A stretch of DNA of 23,303 bases from Alphaproteobacteria bacterium. Lineage in GTDB: Bacteria; Pseudomonadota; Alphaproteobacteria; Paracaedibacterales; CAIOTO01. Below the pieces are notes generated by a model. The model had not been told where the DNA came from. It did no database searches and was given only the letters and a program-made list of their open reading frames with translations. This document shows, piece by piece, positions 23,291-23,303 of this stretch. The stretch is taken from the NCBI GenBank assembly GCA_030727085.1, contig JANRCF010000043.1, forward strand, positions 9,436 to 32,738, given 5' to 3'. Both the position numbers and the translations under genes were made by a program. Numbering within the stretch: position 1 is the stretch's first letter; each line of letters opens with the position of its first letter.

Positions 23291-23303
23291 CGCAATTTTA
23301 TAT

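Noticed and set aside
1..23303. CRISPR arrays, tRNA or rRNA genes, complete insertion sequences, phage genes
   Set aside because: No regularly spaced repeats, no cloverleaf or rRNA motifs, and no transposase, integrase or phage structural protein were seen on either strand.

Overview
The window looks like one end of an assembly contig from a moderately AT-rich alphaproteobacterium, probably host-associated. The first 24 bases carry the 19-bp Tn5/Nextera mosaic end, so the left edge is a library artefact that cuts into a Rieske (petA) gene. The alphaproteobacterial assignment rests on three things: a twin-arginine Rieske N-terminus, the divergent ispB / tRNA-methyltransferase pair, and the LolC and CCA-transferase sequence types. 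A patatin, an aromatic-type amino acid permease, several unrecognised exported proteins, and many short palindromic repeats (one inside a gene) fit an intracellular or Rickettsiales/Holosporales-like lineage. That last step is inference.

Layout. 25-2464 (minus): petA 5' part, then thrS. 2465-3118: a 654-bp divergent intergenic region with an unusual thrS leader and a good murG promoter. 3119-6840 (plus): murG-murC-murB, peptidoglycan precursor synthesis, with murC and murB overlapping by ATGA. 6841-7199: a 212-bp element bounded by perfect 24-bp inverted repeats. 7200-10022 (plus): patatin-like phospholipase, rlmE, and a cvpA-like gene with an odd Gln-rich tail. 10100-13168 (minus): lolC/E-type permease, a 105-aa hypothetical gene and pcnB. 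13350-14683: two unrecognised, probably exported proteins whose 3' ends overlap convergently. 14952-15998 (plus): ruvB without ruvA or ruvC. 16113-19415 (plus): a very long exported, effector-like protein split by one in-frame TAA. 19485-20630 (plus): amino acid permease. 20673-21698 (minus) and 21786-22550 (plus): ispB and a trmN6-like methyltransferase. 22553-23290 (minus): an unrecognised, very basic, hydrophilic protein that may run off the right edge.

Most genes are housekeeping: respiration, tRNA charging, cell wall, ribosome and tRNA modification, lipoprotein export, isoprenoid synthesis and recombination. The unusual content lies between and inside them: three related ~100-bp dispersed repeats, two of which supply the last codon and stop of the gene they abut; a palindromic element inserted in frame in pcnB; two inverted-repeat mini-elements; a possible regulatory mini-ORF upstream of thrS; and the split ~1100-codon exported protein with exact 29-residue repeats. 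I found no tRNA, rRNA, CRISPR array, complete insertion sequence or clear intrinsic terminator.
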